Shown here: positions 10,701-21,403 of the stretch, piece after piece | Layout: each line of letters starts with the position of its first letter | How positions within the stretch are numbered: the stretch's first letter is position 1 | Source of the DNA: Mycolicibacterium poriferae | GTDB taxonomy: Bacteria; Actinomycetota; Actinomycetes; Mycobacteriales; Mycobacteriaceae | Direction of reading: 5' to 3' | Assembly: GCF_010728325.1 (NCBI RefSeq) | Contig: NZ_AP022570.1 | Location: forward strand, 558,001 to 622,000 | DNA: 64,000 nt | Made by a program: the position numbers and the translations under genes | Notes under the pieces: model-generated | Database searches by the model: none | The model's input: the letters and a program-made list of their open reading frames with translations, nothing else | What the model was told of the DNA's origin: nothing

Positions 10701-11314
10701 GCCTGAGCGTCGGCGCGGCCGTGCTCGTGTTGTTCGTGGTGCTGATGGGCACCGTGCTCAGCAACATCTTCGGCGACGTCGACGACGGTCTGGGCGGCGA
10801 CGAACTCGGCCTGAACTCCCCCACCGAATCCTCGGAACAGACCAGTGAACCGCAGGCCGCCGGGCAGGTCATCGAACCCAGCTCGGTCACCGTGTTCTCC
10901 CCCGAAGGTGAGGCCGACGCACCCGACCTGGCCGAGCTCGCCATCGACGGCGACCCGAGCACGGTGTGGCCCACCGACACCTACAGCGACCCGGAGCCGT
11001 TCCCGAACTTCAAGAACGGGTTGGGCCTGATGCTGCAGCTGCCGGAACCGGCGACGCTGGGATCGGTGACGATCAACCTCAACAGCACCGGCACCTCCGT
11101 GCAGATCCGTTCGTCGTCGACCGCCACCCCGTCCTCGCTGGAGGACACCACCGCACTGACCCAGCCGACCGCGCTTCGGCCAGGCTCCAACACCATCGAC
11201 GTCGAGGACGCGGCACCGACATCACACGTGCTCGTGTGGATCACCAAGCTCGGGAACGTCGGCGGGGAGAGCCGCTCCGACATCGCCGAGATCACGCTGC
11301 GCGCCGCGTCCTGA
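7736..11314 (+). CDS. murJ: MurJ/MviN lipid II flippase fused to a pseudokinase and an extracellular domain
   Basis: The product is about 1,192 residues, far longer than the usual 500-residue flippase. Residues about 20-530 form the multi-helix MviN/MurJ fold (SRLTGFARMV, NLIAALVLEA, LPFGIIGVTVLTVVMP), which flips lipid II across the membrane. A long Pro/Ser-rich linker follows. Residues about 705-955 are a kinase-like domain (ASGRYRLLVFHGG) without HRD or DFG, so a pseudokinase. One helix lies near 985-1008, then a discoidin-like outer domain. In M. tuberculosis the phosphorylated pseudokinase recruits FhaA; fhaA and pknB both lie in this window. Start GTG 7736 overlaps the upstream stop; GTG 7727 is an alternative. 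Confidence 0.92.
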   Translation: MSDPVRRTAEGPAPRPELSDSAVVSRSWGMAIATLVSRLTGFARMVLLAILLGGPLLSAFTVANQLPNLIAALVLEATFTAIFVPVLARAERDDPDGGAAFVRRLLTLATTLLLVVTAVSIVAAPQLVNLMLGSDPEVNRPLTTAFAYLLLPQIIFYGLSSVFMAILNTRNVFGPPAWAPVVNNMVALVTLGLFALVPGELSIDPVAMGTAKLLVLGIGTTLGVITQAAVVFVALRARHVSMRPLWGIDDRLKKFGMMALAMVLYVLISQAGLVVGNRIAAGAADSGPAIYNYTWLILQLPFGIIGVTVLTVVMPRLSRNAAAENGPAVLADLSLATRLTMVTLIPIVAMMTVGGPAIGSALFSYGNFGAADAGYLGVAISLSAFTLIPYTLLLLQLRVFYAREEPWTPIALIVVITAVKIAASVAAPHLTDDPKLVAGYLGLANGLGFLAGAAVGHFLLRSRLDPPDGHLLSLDVVRTILVTITASLGAGLLAHIADRMLGLEVLTDQWGGGGSLLRLAVLGLIMVPVIAGVLLAARVPEAEAALAVVRRRLGSRRATPPARALPSVPPRSERPLTYPDRKSSSSPHRHQQPHPVQRGPSADVADDWRRGRGSAVSDRPANGSPADHDSADSPETTRLPRPTGPAADDFQPDVPAAAKPDPVSAPEGRRPANDYAGDPTREPVAFESPREQTVETPLSGDDVHLIPGATIASGRYRLLVFHGGPANLQFWQALDTALDRQVALTFVDPDGTMPDHEVQEILTRTQRLGRIDMPGVARVLDVVSSGSGGLVVSEWIRGGSLAEVADTAPSPIGGARAVQSLAAAADVAHRQGVALSVDHPSRIRVSIDGDVALAFPATLADATPENDIRGIGAALYALLVNRWPLPERGEPSGLAQADRDAAGQPVEPKTVDRDIPFQISAAAIRAVQDGGAIRSAGTLLNLLQQATAVADRTDHLAPVEAAPEPAAEDWKPEPDPEAEARRRKGLIIGLSVGAAVLVLFVVLMGTVLSNIFGDVDDGLGGDELGLNSPTESSEQTSEPQAAGQVIEPSSVTVFSPEGEADAPDLAELAIDGDPSTVWPTDTYSDPEPFPNFKNGLGLMLQLPEPATLGSVTINLNSTGTSVQIRSSSTATPSSLEDTTALTQPTALRPGSNTIDVEDAAPTSHVLVWITKLGNVGGESRSDIAEITLRAAS

Positions 11315-11365
11315 CCGGTCATCCCCAGCACCGCGCCGGGGTCTGCGCAGATGAGGGTGGTTGCC

Positions 11366-11395
11366 GGAAACTGGTGTCCGACACCCCCTGTCGTT
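11366..11395 (+). promoter_or_regulatory. Candidate ECF-type promoter of sigM
   Basis: GGAAAC at 11366-11371 and GTCGTT at 11390-11395 are separated by 18 bp, resembling the GGAAC/CGTC-type elements of mycobacterial ECF sigma promoters. They lie 18 bp upstream of the sigM start, in the place expected for an autoregulatory promoter. No transcript evidence is available. Confidence 0.4.
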
Positions 11396-11412
11396 GCCCT
11401 TAGTGTTCGGCT

Positions 11413-12009
11413 GTGGGGATCTTCGGGGCACATCGGGACGGGCCGGACCAGCCGCTCGGTGACGCCGAACTGCGCAGTGACGCCGAACTGCTCGCCGCGC
11501 ATGTCCGCGGCGACCGGTACGCCTTCGAGGAACTGTTCCATCGCCACCATCGGCAGCTCTACCGGCTGGCGAAGCTGACCAGCCGGAACCCCGACGACGC
11601 CGCCGACGCGCTGCAGGACGCCATGCTGGCCGCGCACCGGTCCGCGCACCGGTTCCGCCACGACTCCACGGTCAGCAGCTGGCTGTACCGCATCGTCGTC
11701 AACGCCTGCCTGGACCGGCTGCGGCGCAACCGCGTGCACTCGTGCGAGGAACTGGACGAGCAGGCCGGTCCGACTGCCGACCCGACCGGCCGGCTGGTCA
11801 CCGCTCTCGTCGTGGAGCGCGCGCTGCTGGGCCTGCCTGTCGAACAGCGAGCGGCGGTCGTCGCGGTCGACATGCAGGGCTACACCGTCGCCGAGACGGC
11901 GCTGATCCTCGGTGTGGCCGAGGGCACGGTGAAGAGCCGCTGCTCACGGGCCCGCGCCAAGCTGGCGGGCGCGCTGGACGGGTTGGCCGCCGGTGCCACC
12001 GCCGGATGA
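11413..12009 (+). CDS. sigM: ECF RNA polymerase sigma factor SigM
   Basis: This 198-residue sigma factor has region 2 (AFEELFHRHHRQLYRLA, then DALQDAMLAAHR and WLYRIVVNACLDRLRR) and region 4 (LPVEQRAAVVAVDMQGYTV with the helix-turn-helix VAEGTVKSRCSRARAKL). There is no region 1 or 3, as in ECF factors. In M. tuberculosis SigM controls secreted ESX-4 substrates and surface lipid genes. Here it lies between murJ and a gene for a predicted membrane anti-sigma factor, the standard arrangement. The start is GTG 11413, downstream of a candidate ECF promoter that suggests autoregulation. Confidence 0.92.
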   Translation: MGIFGAHRDGPDQPLGDAELRSDAELLAAHVRGDRYAFEELFHRHHRQLYRLAKLTSRNPDDAADALQDAMLAAHRSAHRFRHDSTVSSWLYRIVVNACLDRLRRNRVHSCEELDEQAGPTADPTGRLVTALVVERALLGLPVEQRAAVVAVDMQGYTVAETALILGVAEGTVKSRCSRARAKLAGALDGLAAGATAG

Positions 12010-12066
12010 CCGCAGTCGGTTAGCCTCGAACGGTTCGCAGGAGTCGACGAGCAGCCGGGGGCAGCC

Positions 12067-12801
12067 ATGGACGGTCACGCGGGCCGTGACCCCGACACCG
12101 ATCCCCCGGAACTCACCGCCGCGGTGCTGGCCGACCTGCAGGCCGGTCTTCTCGACGACGCCACCGCGGCCCGCGTCCGGCGCCGCGCCCGCGACGATCC
12201 CGAGGCCGCGCGCACCCTCGCCCGTTTCGACGCGGTGCGCGGTGAGCTGGCCCGGCTGGGCACCGATGCGTCCTCCGCGCCCGACGCGCCGCCCGACGTC
12301 ACCGCCCGGGTCGGTGCCGCATTGCGTGCGGCGTCCAGCACACCCGTACACCGCATCGCCCGGCCCAGCCTCAGCCGCCCTCAGCGGGTGGCGGTCGTCG
12401 GCAGTCTGCTCGCCGCCACCGCGGCGGTCGTGATCGGCGCCGTGACACTCACCCGCGACCCCGGGCCCGCGTTCCCGGCCGGACCGACCGCCTCGCGGAT
12501 CACCGTCGCGCCGGAGGACTTCCCGATCCCCGAGTCCGAGTTACGCGCGCTGCTCTCCGCGCCGGCAGAGCTGGGCGCGCTGACCGATCCGCAGCGGCTC
12601 GCATCCTGCCTGGCCGGGCTCGGCCACTCCCCGGGCGGACCGGTGCTCGGCGCGCGGACCGACCGGGTCGCCGGCCGTCCGGCCGTGGTGCTGGTCCTTC
12701 CCGACGACGTCCCCGGCCGGGCCACCGCCGTGGTCGTCGCCCCCACCTGCAGTGCCGACGACACCGGCCTGCTCGCGCGACGGTCTCTGAACCTGTCGTG
12801 A
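12067..12801 (+). CDS. rsmA: Membrane anti-sigma factor for SigM (Rv3912-like)
   Basis: The 244-residue protein has a cytoplasmic N-terminal segment with the helical pattern of an anti-sigma domain (ELTAAVLADLQAGLLDDATA followed by RRRARDDPEA). A single membrane helix (VAVVGSLLAATAAVVIGAVTL) lies near residue 115. An extracytoplasmic domain with two cysteines follows. There is no HxxxCxxC zinc motif. It lies 57 bp after sigM on the same strand, so binding SigM at the membrane is the natural inference, matching its M. tuberculosis counterpart. The ATG at 12067 is preceded by a purine-rich stretch (GGGGGCA). Confidence 0.82.
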   Translation: MDGHAGRDPDTDPPELTAAVLADLQAGLLDDATAARVRRRARDDPEAARTLARFDAVRGELARLGTDASSAPDAPPDVTARVGAALRAASSTPVHRIARPSLSRPQRVAVVGSLLAATAAVVIGAVTLTRDPGPAFPAGPTASRITVAPEDFPIPESELRALLSAPAELGALTDPQRLASCLAGLGHSPGGPVLGARTDRVAGRPAVVLVLPDDVPGRATAVVVAPTCSADDTGLLARRSLNLS

Positions 12802-12831
12802 ACCACCGACACCCCCACTGGGCAGGTCCGC

Positions 12832-12858
12832 GGGAACACCCGGGCATACCCTGTTGTT
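12832..12858 (+). promoter_or_regulatory. Candidate SigH-type stress promoter of trxB
   Basis: GGGAAC at 12832-12837 and GTTGTT at 12853-12858, about 30 bp upstream of the trxB start, resemble the GGAA/CGTT-type elements recognised by oxidative-stress ECF factors. In M. tuberculosis trxB2-trxC is known to be SigH-dependent. The assignment here rests on motif and position only. Confidence 0.4.
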
Positions 12859-12888
12859 AGAACCCGTGCCGCAGGCAGAAAGGCTCGC

Positions 12889-13890
12889 ATGACCTCCTCA
12901 CCTACCATCCATGACGTCATCGTCATCGGCTCCGGTCCGGCCGGTTACACCGCCGCCGTGTACGCCGCGCGTGCCCAGCTCAAGCCCCTCGTCTTCGAGG
13001 GCAGCCAATTCGGCGGCGCGCTGATGACCACCACCGAGGTCGAGAACTACCCCGGCTTCAAAGACGGCATCATGGGCCCCGAACTGATGGACCAGATGCG
13101 TGAGCAGGCCCTGCGCTTCGGCGCCGACCTGCGCATGGAAGACGTCGACGCGGTCGACCTGACCGGACCGGTCAAGACCGTCACCGTCGGCGACGAAACC
13201 CATCACGCCCGCTCGGTGATCCTGGCCATGGGTGCCGCGGCCCGCCATCTCGGCGTCCCCGGCGAGGACACCCTGCTCGGCATGGGCGTCAGCACCTGCG
13301 CCACCTGCGACGGCTTCTTCTTCCGCGACCAGGACATCGCCGTGGTCGGCGGCGGCGACTCGGCCATGGAGGAGGCCACCTTCCTGACCCGGTTCGCCCG
13401 CAGCGTCACGCTCATCCACCGTCGCGACGAGTTCCGCGCCTCTCGGATCATGCTCGAACGGGCCCAGGCCAACGACAAGATCACCATCCTGACCAACACG
13501 GCCGTCACCGCCATCGAGGGTGACCCCAAGGTCAGCGGCATCCGGTTGCGCAACACAGTCACCGGCGAAGAGTCCGAGCTGCCCGTCACCGGCGTGTTCG
13601 TCGCCATCGGGCACGACCCGCGCTCCGAGCTGGTCCGCGGCCAGATCGACCTGGACGACGAGGGTTACGTCAAGACCCGCGGGCGGACCACCTACACCTC
13701 GGTGGACGGTGTGTTCGCCGCCGGTGACCTGGTGGATCACACCTACCGGCAGGCCATCACCGCGGCCGGCACCGGATGTTCGGCCTCGATCGACGCCGAA
13801 CGCTGGCTGGCCGACCACGAGGAGACCCCGACCGCTCCCCCCACCCCGACCACCGCCGACGGCAGCGACCTGATAGGAGCACAGCAATGA
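12889..13890 (+). CDS. trxB: Thioredoxin reductase
   Basis: This 333-residue flavoprotein transfers electrons from NADPH to thioredoxin. The FAD-binding [15 protein letters not shown] is at the N-terminus, the redox-active CATC is within [11 protein letters not shown], the NADPH-binding [10 protein letters not shown] follows, and the FAD-contacting [11 protein letters not shown] is near the C-terminus. Length and domain order are normal for the low-molecular-weight bacterial enzyme. The stop overlaps the trxA start in ATGA, so reductase and substrate are translationally coupled. The start ATG follows GGCAGAAAGG. The C-terminal 30 residues are a Thr/Pro-rich extension typical of mycobacterial TrxB2. 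Confidence 0.95.
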   Translation: MTSSPTIHDVIVIGSGPAGYTAAVYAARAQLKPLVFEGSQFGGALMTTTEVENYPGFKDGIMGPELMDQMREQALRFGADLRMEDVDAVDLTGPVKTVTVGDETHHARSVILAMGAAARHLGVPGEDTLLGMGVSTCATCDGFFFRDQDIAVVGGGDSAMEEATFLTRFARSVTLIHRRDEFRASRIMLERAQANDKITILTNTAVTAIEGDPKVSGIRLRNTVTGEESELPVTGVFVAIGHDPRSELVRGQIDLDDEGYVKTRGRTTYTSVDGVFAAGDLVDHTYRQAITAAGTGCSASIDAERWLADHEETPTAPPTPTTADGSDLIGAQQ

Positions 13891-14228
13891 GCGATTCCGG
13901 TACCGAAACAGCCACCGTTGCGGTGACCGACGACTCGTTCTCCCAGGACGTGCTGTCCTCGAGCACTCCGGTCCTGGTCGACTTCTGGGCCACCTGGTGC
14001 GGACCGTGCAAGATGGTCGCTCCGGTCCTGGAGGAGATCGCCTCGGAGAAGGCCGGCTCGTTGACGGTCGCCAAGCTCGACGTGGACGAGAACCCGGCCA
14101 CCGCGCGGGACTTCCAGGTGGTGTCGATTCCGACGATGATCTTGTTCAAGGACGGCGAGCCGGTCAAGCGCATCGTCGGCGCCAAGGGCAAGGCCGCGCT
14201 GTTGCGCGAGCTCGCTGACCTGGTCTGA
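13887..14228 (+). CDS. trxA: Thioredoxin
   Basis: This 113-residue thioredoxin has the active site WCGPCK within [15 protein letters not shown] and the conserved cis-proline in [12 protein letters not shown]. It reduces disulfides of cytosolic proteins using electrons from the overlapping trxB gene. The start ATG at 13887 overlaps the reductase stop by 4 bp and has TAGGAGC upstream. In M. tuberculosis the corresponding gene is called trxC (Rv3914). The next gene, cwlM, begins about 95 bp downstream on the same strand. Confidence 0.95.
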   Translation: MSDSGTETATVAVTDDSFSQDVLSSSTPVLVDFWATWCGPCKMVAPVLEEIASEKAGSLTVAKLDVDENPATARDFQVVSIPTMILFKDGEPVKRIVGAKGKAALLRELADLV

Positions 14229-14323
14229 CGGCGGGCTGAGCTGCTGCGGGGGCGGCCGCCGCGGACCGGAACAACGCGCCGACGTTTTCCGAATTGCCCT
14301 GCTCTTCTGAGACAATGACGGCT

Positions 14324-15511
14324 ATGTCGAGCTTGCGTCGCGGTGACCGCGGGGGTGCGGTCACCGAGATCCGGGCCGCGTTGGCGGCCCTGGGCATGAT
14401 CGACAACCCCGACGACGATCTGACCACCGGCAGGCATGTCGCGGTCGACGTCTTCGACGATGACCTCGACCACTCCGTGCGCGCGTTCCAGCAGCATCGC
14501 GGTCTGCTGGTGGACGGCATCGTCGGTGAAGCCACCTACCGAGCGCTGAAAGAGGCGTCCTACCGTCTCGGTGCCCGCACCCTCAACCACCAGTTCGGCG
14601 CCCCGATGTACGGCGACGACGTGGCGACGTTGCAGGCGCGCCTGCAGGATCTCGGTTTCTACACCGGCTTGGTGGACGGTCACTTCGGTCTGCAGACGCA
14701 CAATGCGCTGTCGTCGTATCAGCGTGAGTACGGGTTGTATCCCGATGGCATCTGTGGCCCGGAAACGTTGCGGTCCTTGTACTTTCTGGGCTCGCGGGTG
14801 ACCGGTGGTTCGCCGCACGCCATCCGCGAGGAGGAGTTGGTGCGCAGCTCCGGGCCCCGCTTGTCCGGCAAGCGGATCATCATCGATCCGGGTCGCGGCG
14901 GTGATGACCACGGGCTCATCATGAACGGGCCCGCCGGCCCCATCAGCGAAGCAGACATCTTGTGGGACTTGGCCAGTCGACTCGAAGGCCGGATGACCGC
15001 GATCGGCATGGAGACGTTTCTGTCCCGACCGGCCCACCGCTCCCCCACTGACGCCGAGCGCGCCGGCACCGCCAACACCGTCGGCGCCGATCTGATGATC
15101 AGCCTGCGCTGCGCGACGCAACCCAGTCCGGCGGCCAACGGCGTGGCGTCCTTCCATTTCGGTAACTCGCACGGCTCGGTGTCCACGATCGGACGTAACC
15201 TCGCCGATTTCATCCAGCGAGAGGTTGTGGCCCGCACCGGGTTACGTGACTGCCGCGTGCACGGCCGGACCTGGGATCTGCTCCGGCTGACCCGGATGCC
15301 GACCGTCCAGGTCGACGTCGGTTACGTCACCAATCCCGGCGACCGCGCCACGCTGGTGTCCGCAGAGTCGCGTGATTCCCTCGCCGAGGGAATCCTCGCC
15401 GCGGTGAAACGGCTCTATCTGCTCGGCAAGAACGACCGCCCCACCGGCACGTTCACCTTCGCCGAGTTGCTGGCCCACGAATTGTCCGTGGAGCAGGCCC
15501 GCCAGGGCTGA
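14324..15511 (+). CDS. cwlM: CwlM, amidase-like regulator of peptidoglycan precursor synthesis
   Basis: The 395-residue protein carries two N-terminal peptidoglycan-binding domains (VRAFQQHRGLLVDGIVGEAT and ATLQARLQDLGFYTGLVDGH). A zinc N-acetylmuramoyl-L-alanine amidase-type domain follows (IIIDPGRGG ... VDVGYVTNP). There is no signal peptide. The DPGRGG motif lacks the usual metal-binding His of DPGHGG. Established work on mycobacteria shows CwlM is cytoplasmic, is phosphorylated by PknB and activates MurA rather than cutting peptidoglycan; the missing signal and His fit that. ATG 14324 (MSSLRRGD) is chosen; another ATG lies three codons upstream. Confidence 0.9.
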   Translation: MSSLRRGDRGGAVTEIRAALAALGMIDNPDDDLTTGRHVAVDVFDDDLDHSVRAFQQHRGLLVDGIVGEATYRALKEASYRLGARTLNHQFGAPMYGDDVATLQARLQDLGFYTGLVDGHFGLQTHNALSSYQREYGLYPDGICGPETLRSLYFLGSRVTGGSPHAIREEELVRSSGPRLSGKRIIIDPGRGGDDHGLIMNGPAGPISEADILWDLASRLEGRMTAIGMETFLSRPAHRSPTDAERAGTANTVGADLMISLRCATQPSPAANGVASFHFGNSHGSVSTIGRNLADFIQREVVARTGLRDCRVHGRTWDLLRLTRMPTVQVDVGYVTNPGDRATLVSAESRDSLAEGILAAVKRLYLLGKNDRPTGTFTFAELLAHELSVEQARQG

Positions 15512-15577
15512 TCGACCGCGCCGGTGTGAACGGGTCCTCGGGCTCGATCGGTTGAGCCACAACGTTTTCGGGCCGGG

Positions 15578-16330
15578 TCAGGCGAATTGCACCGAGGACG
15601 CCCCCGAGCCGACCGTTTGCAGTTGAGCGCTCTGCAGCAGCCGCTCCAGGGCTGCCTCCACATCGGCCTTCCAGCCGAGGCCCTGCTCGAGCTCCAAACG
15701 CAGCCGGGGGAAATACGTGTGGTGAGACACGACGACGAAACCGGCGTCGAGCAGCAGGTCGCTGTCGAGCACGCATTGTTCCACCGAACAATCCCCCAGC
15801 GCTTCCATCACCGGGATGACGTCGGCCGGCCGCTGAGCGGGATCGCTCAGCGCGGCGACCTCTGCGGTCCGCCCGAACGCCTCCAGCGCGCGGACACCGC
15901 GCCGCACCAGATCTCCGACCACGGCAGCGATCAGCGTGCGCGACAACTCCTGCGCCGCCTCGCCAGGGTCGATACCCAACGAGGTCAGTAACACCGCGTC
16001 CGCACTGACCGGACCGGTGGGAAAGCGCCCCGCCCGCGGCACCGACCGGGGCGGGGCGTAGAACACGTACCCCAGGCATGGTTCGTCGCCGGTGTCGGAT
16101 GCGGGTTCCTCGCCAACCGCGACGTCCTTGATGTCGACGGCCAACTGCCCGCACGAACCCCATTCGAGCATGACCATCGACAGCCACGCTTCCTTCTCGA
16201 ACTCGGGGTCGGACAGGTGGCCTTCTGCGCCGACAGTGAGCGGGTCGACCTCCCAGTACACGCAGCGCCGTGCATGCTTCGGCAACTGCTCGAAAGCTTC
16301 GAGCCGAAGAGGCGTGATGCGAGCGGCCAC
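15578..16330 (-). CDS. Conserved GNAT-like protein (Rv3916c-like)
   Basis: A protein of about 250 residues always found between cwlM and parB in mycobacteria. The N-terminal half has a pattern reminiscent of a GNAT acetyltransferase (CVYWEVDP, a GYVFYAPP strand, LLTSLGIDPGEAAQELSRTLIAAVVGDLVRRGVRALEAFG split over two elements). The C-terminal half has a GFVVVSHHTYFPRLRLEL segment. I cannot assign an acceptor substrate. GTG 16330 is chosen because the residues upstream of it are Pro/Gly-rich and atypical; the frame is open to 16450. It converges with cwlM. Confidence 0.75.
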   Translation of the reverse strand: MAARITPLRLEAFEQLPKHARRCVYWEVDPLTVGAEGHLSDPEFEKEAWLSMVMLEWGSCGQLAVDIKDVAVGEEPASDTGDEPCLGYVFYAPPRSVPRAGRFPTGPVSADAVLLTSLGIDPGEAAQELSRTLIAAVVGDLVRRGVRALEAFGRTAEVAALSDPAQRPADVIPVMEALGDCSVEQCVLDSDLLLDAGFVVVSHHTYFPRLRLELEQGLGWKADVEAALERLLQSAQLQTVGSGASSVQFA

Positions 16331-16547
16331 TACACCCCCGGGTCTTGTCGCCGTTCCGAAACGGACAGTTGCCACTCCAGGATAGAAGGCGCCGGTCTCA
16401 GCGGGCCGCGGCGGCCCGCATTCGGGACGTAGCGCCGGTCCGGAATCCAATTATGTTGACCGGCAACACGTTTGCCGCTCACCGTGCGATCTGCCAGACC
16501 AGTCTGCCGGGCTGTGTCACAGTGACGTAATTCGCACGGGTGGTAGG

Positions 16548-17555
16548 TCATCGCGAGGACGCGTTCATCAAGTCGACAATGCGCTGCAAGTCGTCGACCG
16601 AGCCGAATTCCACCACGATCTTGCCCTTGCGCTTACCCAGGCTCACCGTCACCCGGGTGTCGAAGGCCGAGGACAGCTGTTCGGCGACATCCTGCAGACC
16701 CGGCATCTGGATCGGCTTACGTCGTGGAGCGGACGGCGGTGCACTCCCATCCCGGTTCGCCAGTGTCACGGCTTCTTCGGTGGCCCGCACCGACAGACCC
16801 TCGGCGACGATCCGGGCGGCGAGCTCCTCCTGGACCTCCGGCCCGCCTTCGAGCGACAGCAGCGCCCGCGCGTGCCCAGCGGACAGGACGCCGGCGGCGA
16901 CACGGCGCTGCACCGCGATGGGCAGCCGCAGCAGTCGGATCATGTTCGTGATCAGCGGCCGGGAACGTCCGATTCGCGACGCGAGTTCATCGTGGGTGAC
17001 GCCGAACTCGTCGAGCAACTGTTGATATGCGGCCGCCTCTTCGAGGGGATTCAGCTGGACGCGATGAATGTTCTCCAGGAGCGCGTCGCGCAGCATGCTG
17101 TCATCGGCGGTCTCCCGCACGATCGCGGGAATCGTCGCGACGCCGGCTTCCTGGGCCGCACGCCAACGGCGCTCCCCCATCACCAGCTGATAGCGCGGAG
17201 CTCCCGCGGCATCGTCCGGAGATGCCGGAGCGGCCCGTACGACGATCGGCTGCATCAAGCCGAACTCGCGGATGGAGTGCACCAGCTCAGCGAGCGACTC
17301 CTCGTCGAACACCTGGCGCGGCTGACGCGGGTTGGGCTCGATCTGCGCGGGGTCGATCTCCCGGTAGACCGCCCCGGCCGGGTTGGACTCCTCCGGCTGC
17401 GGTGTCACGGTCGGCCCACCGAGCACCACGTCGGCAGCGGCCGATCCCATCCGCGGGCCGAAGGTCGACGGTTCGCCGTCTTCCGCCGGGCCCGTCGGGA
17501 TCAGTGACGCCAGCCCGCGGCCGAGTCCGCTGCGTTTACGCGCCGGGTTGTTCAT
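16548..17555 (-). CDS. parB: Chromosome partitioning protein ParB
   Basis: This 335-residue CTPase binds parS and spreads to form the partition complex. It starts with the ParA-stimulating [15 protein letters not shown]. The N-terminal domain has the [19 protein letters not shown] box and the GERRWRAA box of the nucleotide-binding fold. The helix-turn-helix for parS recognition is [19 protein letters not shown], and the C-terminus is a dimerisation region. Two perfect parS cores lie 0.9 and 1.7 kb upstream. The gene follows parA by 43 bp on the same strand. Confidence 0.95.
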   Translation of the reverse strand: MNNPARKRSGLGRGLASLIPTGPAEDGEPSTFGPRMGSAAADVVLGGPTVTPQPEESNPAGAVYREIDPAQIEPNPRQPRQVFDEESLAELVHSIREFGLMQPIVVRAAPASPDDAAGAPRYQLVMGERRWRAAQEAGVATIPAIVRETADDSMLRDALLENIHRVQLNPLEEAAAYQQLLDEFGVTHDELASRIGRSRPLITNMIRLLRLPIAVQRRVAAGVLSAGHARALLSLEGGPEVQEELAARIVAEGLSVRATEEAVTLANRDGSAPPSAPRRKPIQMPGLQDVAEQLSSAFDTRVTVSLGKRKGKIVVEFGSVDDLQRIVDLMNASSR

Positions 17556-17598
17556 CGATTACCCCTTCTCCTCACCAAGGATCCACGCCGATCGACGC

Positions 17599-19253
<1,655 letters not shown>

Positions 19254-19274
19254 CTACATAGGTGTAACTCGGGG

Positions 19275-19922
19275 TCAGTCGACCAGGACGACGACGCGGC
19301 GGGAGGGCTCAACACCCTCGCTCTCACTGTGCACGCCACTGACCGCGGCCACGGCGTCATGCACGATCTTGCGTTCGAACGGCGTCATCGGGGACAGCTC
19401 TTCGCGCTCCCCGGTCTCCAGCACCCGGCGTGCCACCTTGTCGCCCAACGCCGTCAACTCCTCGCGGCGGCGCTGACGCCACTGCGCGATGTCGAGCATC
19501 AGCCGACTGCGCTCACCGGTCTTCTGGTGGACCGCCAGACGAGTCAGCTCCTGAAGCGCATCGAGCACCTCGCCCTTGCGGCCCACCAACTTCGTCAGGT
19601 CGGTCCCGCCGTCGATGCTGACGACCGCCCGGTCGCCCTCGACGTCCAGATCGATGTCTCCGTCGAAGTCGAGCAGGTCCAGCAGCTCTTCGAGATAGTC
19701 ACCGGCGATCTCGCCCTCGGCCACCAGCGGGTCGTCCAATTCGTCTCCCCCATCGGCGCCCGCGGTGTCCCCCGCCGCGACGTCACTGTCCTCGGCCGCC
19801 GTCGCGGCACCGCCATCGGCTGTGCCAGTGCCTCCACTGTCGGTGTCCGTGGTTCCGGTGGCGCCGGCATCCTCAACCGTTTCGGCGGCTCCGCCGTCCG
19901 GTGCGGTCTCGAACTTCGTCAT
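19275..19922 (-). CDS. jag: Jag/KhpB-type R3H and KH domain RNA-binding protein
   Basis: The 215-residue protein has a low-complexity acidic Gly/Ala/Asp N-terminus of about 90 residues. It is followed by the KH-like domain (VVSIDGGTDLTKLVGRKGEVLDAL written as two parts VVSIDGGTDL and VGRKGEVLDALQEL). The C-terminal R3H domain contains RRREELTALGDKVA and LSPMTPFERKIVHDAVA. It is cytoplasmic and predicted to bind RNA. It sits 34 bp downstream of yidC, the usual pairing in Gram-positive bacteria and actinobacteria. Confidence 0.9.
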   Translation of the reverse strand: MTKFETAPDGGAAETVEDAGATGTTDTDSGGTGTADGGAATAAEDSDVAAGDTAGADGGDELDDPLVAEGEIAGDYLEELLDLLDFDGDIDLDVEGDRAVVSIDGGTDLTKLVGRKGEVLDALQELTRLAVHQKTGERSRLMLDIAQWRQRRREELTALGDKVARRVLETGEREELSPMTPFERKIVHDAVAAVSGVHSESEGVEPSRRVVVLVD

Positions 19923-19956
19923 GCGTACCTCTTTCTCATGCGCGCTCGCCTGCGCG

Positions 19957-21072
19957 TCAACGTTTCCGTTTCTTCGGCCGGGCTCCCGGTTTCGGGGTTC
20001 GGTTCACCGCCCCGTTCCGCGACCCAGACTTGGCCGCGGAGTCGGTGTTCGACCCCGACGTGCTCTCGCTCGGGTCCACCGTGGCCGCGCCGTTGCTCTC
20101 GGGCTCCGTGCCGTCGACCGCGGCGGAGCTGCTGTTGGCGACGCCTGCCGAATCGGCCTTCTTCTTCCGAGGCTTGGCACCCGGCGCCGGAGCGTTCGCC
20201 GCCCGCCGCTCGATCGCCTCAAGCTTCTTCTGCTCTTCTTCCTTCTCGATCTTGCCGAACACGTAGTGCTGCTGACCGAAGGTCCAGATGTTGTTCGCGA
20301 ACCAGTACAGGATGATCGCCAGAGGCAGGAACGGCCCACCGACCACCACGCCGAGCGGGAAGACGTACAGCGCCAGCTTGTTCATCAACGCGGTCTGCGG
20401 ATTGGCGGCCGCCTCCGGGCTCTGCCGCGCGACCGAGGCGCGGCTGTTGAAGTAGGTCGCGATACCGGCCGCGATCATGATCGGCACACCCACCGCGATC
20501 ACCGCGGTCCGGTTGAATTCGGTGAACGCCTCCAGACCCGCGGACTGGGTCATGTAAGCCCCGAGCGGTGCCCCGAACAGGTTGGCGTCCAGGAAGTGAC
20601 GCACATCCTCGGCGCTGAAGAAATAGTTCGCGAGTTGGGCGTTCTCCTCGACGCTCAGGTTCAGGTGACCGAACCCGATCCCGCCGGTGCGGTTGAACGA
20701 CCGCAGAACGTGATAGAGGCCGAGGAACACCGGGATCTGGGCGAGCATCGGCAAGCAACCGAGTATCGGGTTGAACCCGTGCTCGCGCTGCAGCTTCTGC
20801 ATCTCCAGCGCCATCCGCTGGCGATCCTTGCCGTACTTCTTCTGCAGGGCCTTGATCTGGGGCTGCAGCTCCTGCATCTGCCGGGTCGTGCGGATCTGCC
20901 GGACGAACGGCTTGTACAGAATCGCGCGCAGCGTGAACACCAGGAACATCACCGACAGCGCCCACGCGAAGAAGTTCGTGGGACCCAGAAGGAACGCGAA
21001 GACCTTGTACCAGACCCACATGATCCCCGACACCGGGTAGTAGATGATGTCGAGGCTGAAGAAATTAAACAC
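19957..21072 (-). CDS. yidC: Membrane protein insertase YidC
   Basis: This 371-residue insertase helps membrane proteins fold into the cytoplasmic membrane. The segment from [17 protein letters not shown] through [19 protein letters not shown] and [20 protein letters not shown] is the conserved five-helix YidC/Oxa1 core. The C-terminus is long, Ser/Ala-rich and ends in a basic PKKRKR. I chose GTG 21072, which overlaps the yidD stop by 8 bp and has GGGAAGAG upstream; the frame continues to 21150 but only over yidD sequence. Confidence 0.93.
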   Translation of the reverse strand: MFNFFSLDIIYYPVSGIMWVWYKVFAFLLGPTNFFAWALSVMFLVFTLRAILYKPFVRQIRTTRQMQELQPQIKALQKKYGKDRQRMALEMQKLQREHGFNPILGCLPMLAQIPVFLGLYHVLRSFNRTGGIGFGHLNLSVEENAQLANYFFSAEDVRHFLDANLFGAPLGAYMTQSAGLEAFTEFNRTAVIAVGVPIMIAAGIATYFNSRASVARQSPEAAANPQTALMNKLALYVFPLGVVVGGPFLPLAIILYWFANNIWTFGQQHYVFGKIEKEEEQKKLEAIERRAANAPAPGAKPRKKKADSAGVANSSSAAVDGTEPESNGAATVDPSESTSGSNTDSAAKSGSRNGAVNRTPKPGARPKKRKR

Positions 21073-21403
21073 GCGGTTGACTCTTCCCTTGGTGGTCCGG
21101 GCTGACCCGGTGTTCGGTGACGCCATCCCGGTACGGGTCGGTGGCCTCACTGTGGTTGTCCGGTCGACCGTCCCGATCCGGGATCGGGTCCCATCCTCCG
21201 TTATGCCATGGACCGCACTTGCCCAGTCGCACCAGGGCCAGCCATCCGCCGCGCAGCAAGCCGTACTCGCTCAACGCGTCGACGGCGTATTGGCTGCAGG
21301 TGGGAGTGAACCGACACGTCGGCAGTCGCAGCGGAGAGATGGTGTGGCGGTAGAGCTGGATGAGAAAGACCAGCGCGCGCACCGGGGCTGATCGCACATT
21401 CAT
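21065..21403 (-). CDS. yidD: Membrane protein insertion efficiency factor YidD
   Basis: This 112-residue protein has the family signature: LYRHTISPL, then [15 protein letters not shown] and [22 protein letters not shown]. The three conserved cysteines are present. It is a small membrane-associated helper of YidC. The start ATG at 21403 overlaps the rnpA stop, and the stop lies inside the yidC 5' end, so rnpA-yidD-yidC form one tightly packed unit. A hydrophilic tail of about 35 residues after the conserved domain is typical of actinobacteria. Confidence 0.93.
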   Translation of the reverse strand: MNVRSAPVRALVFLIQLYRHTISPLRLPTCRFTPTCSQYAVDALSEYGLLRGGWLALVRLGKCGPWHNGGWDPIPDRDGRPDNHSEATDPYRDGVTEHRVSPDHQGKSQPRV

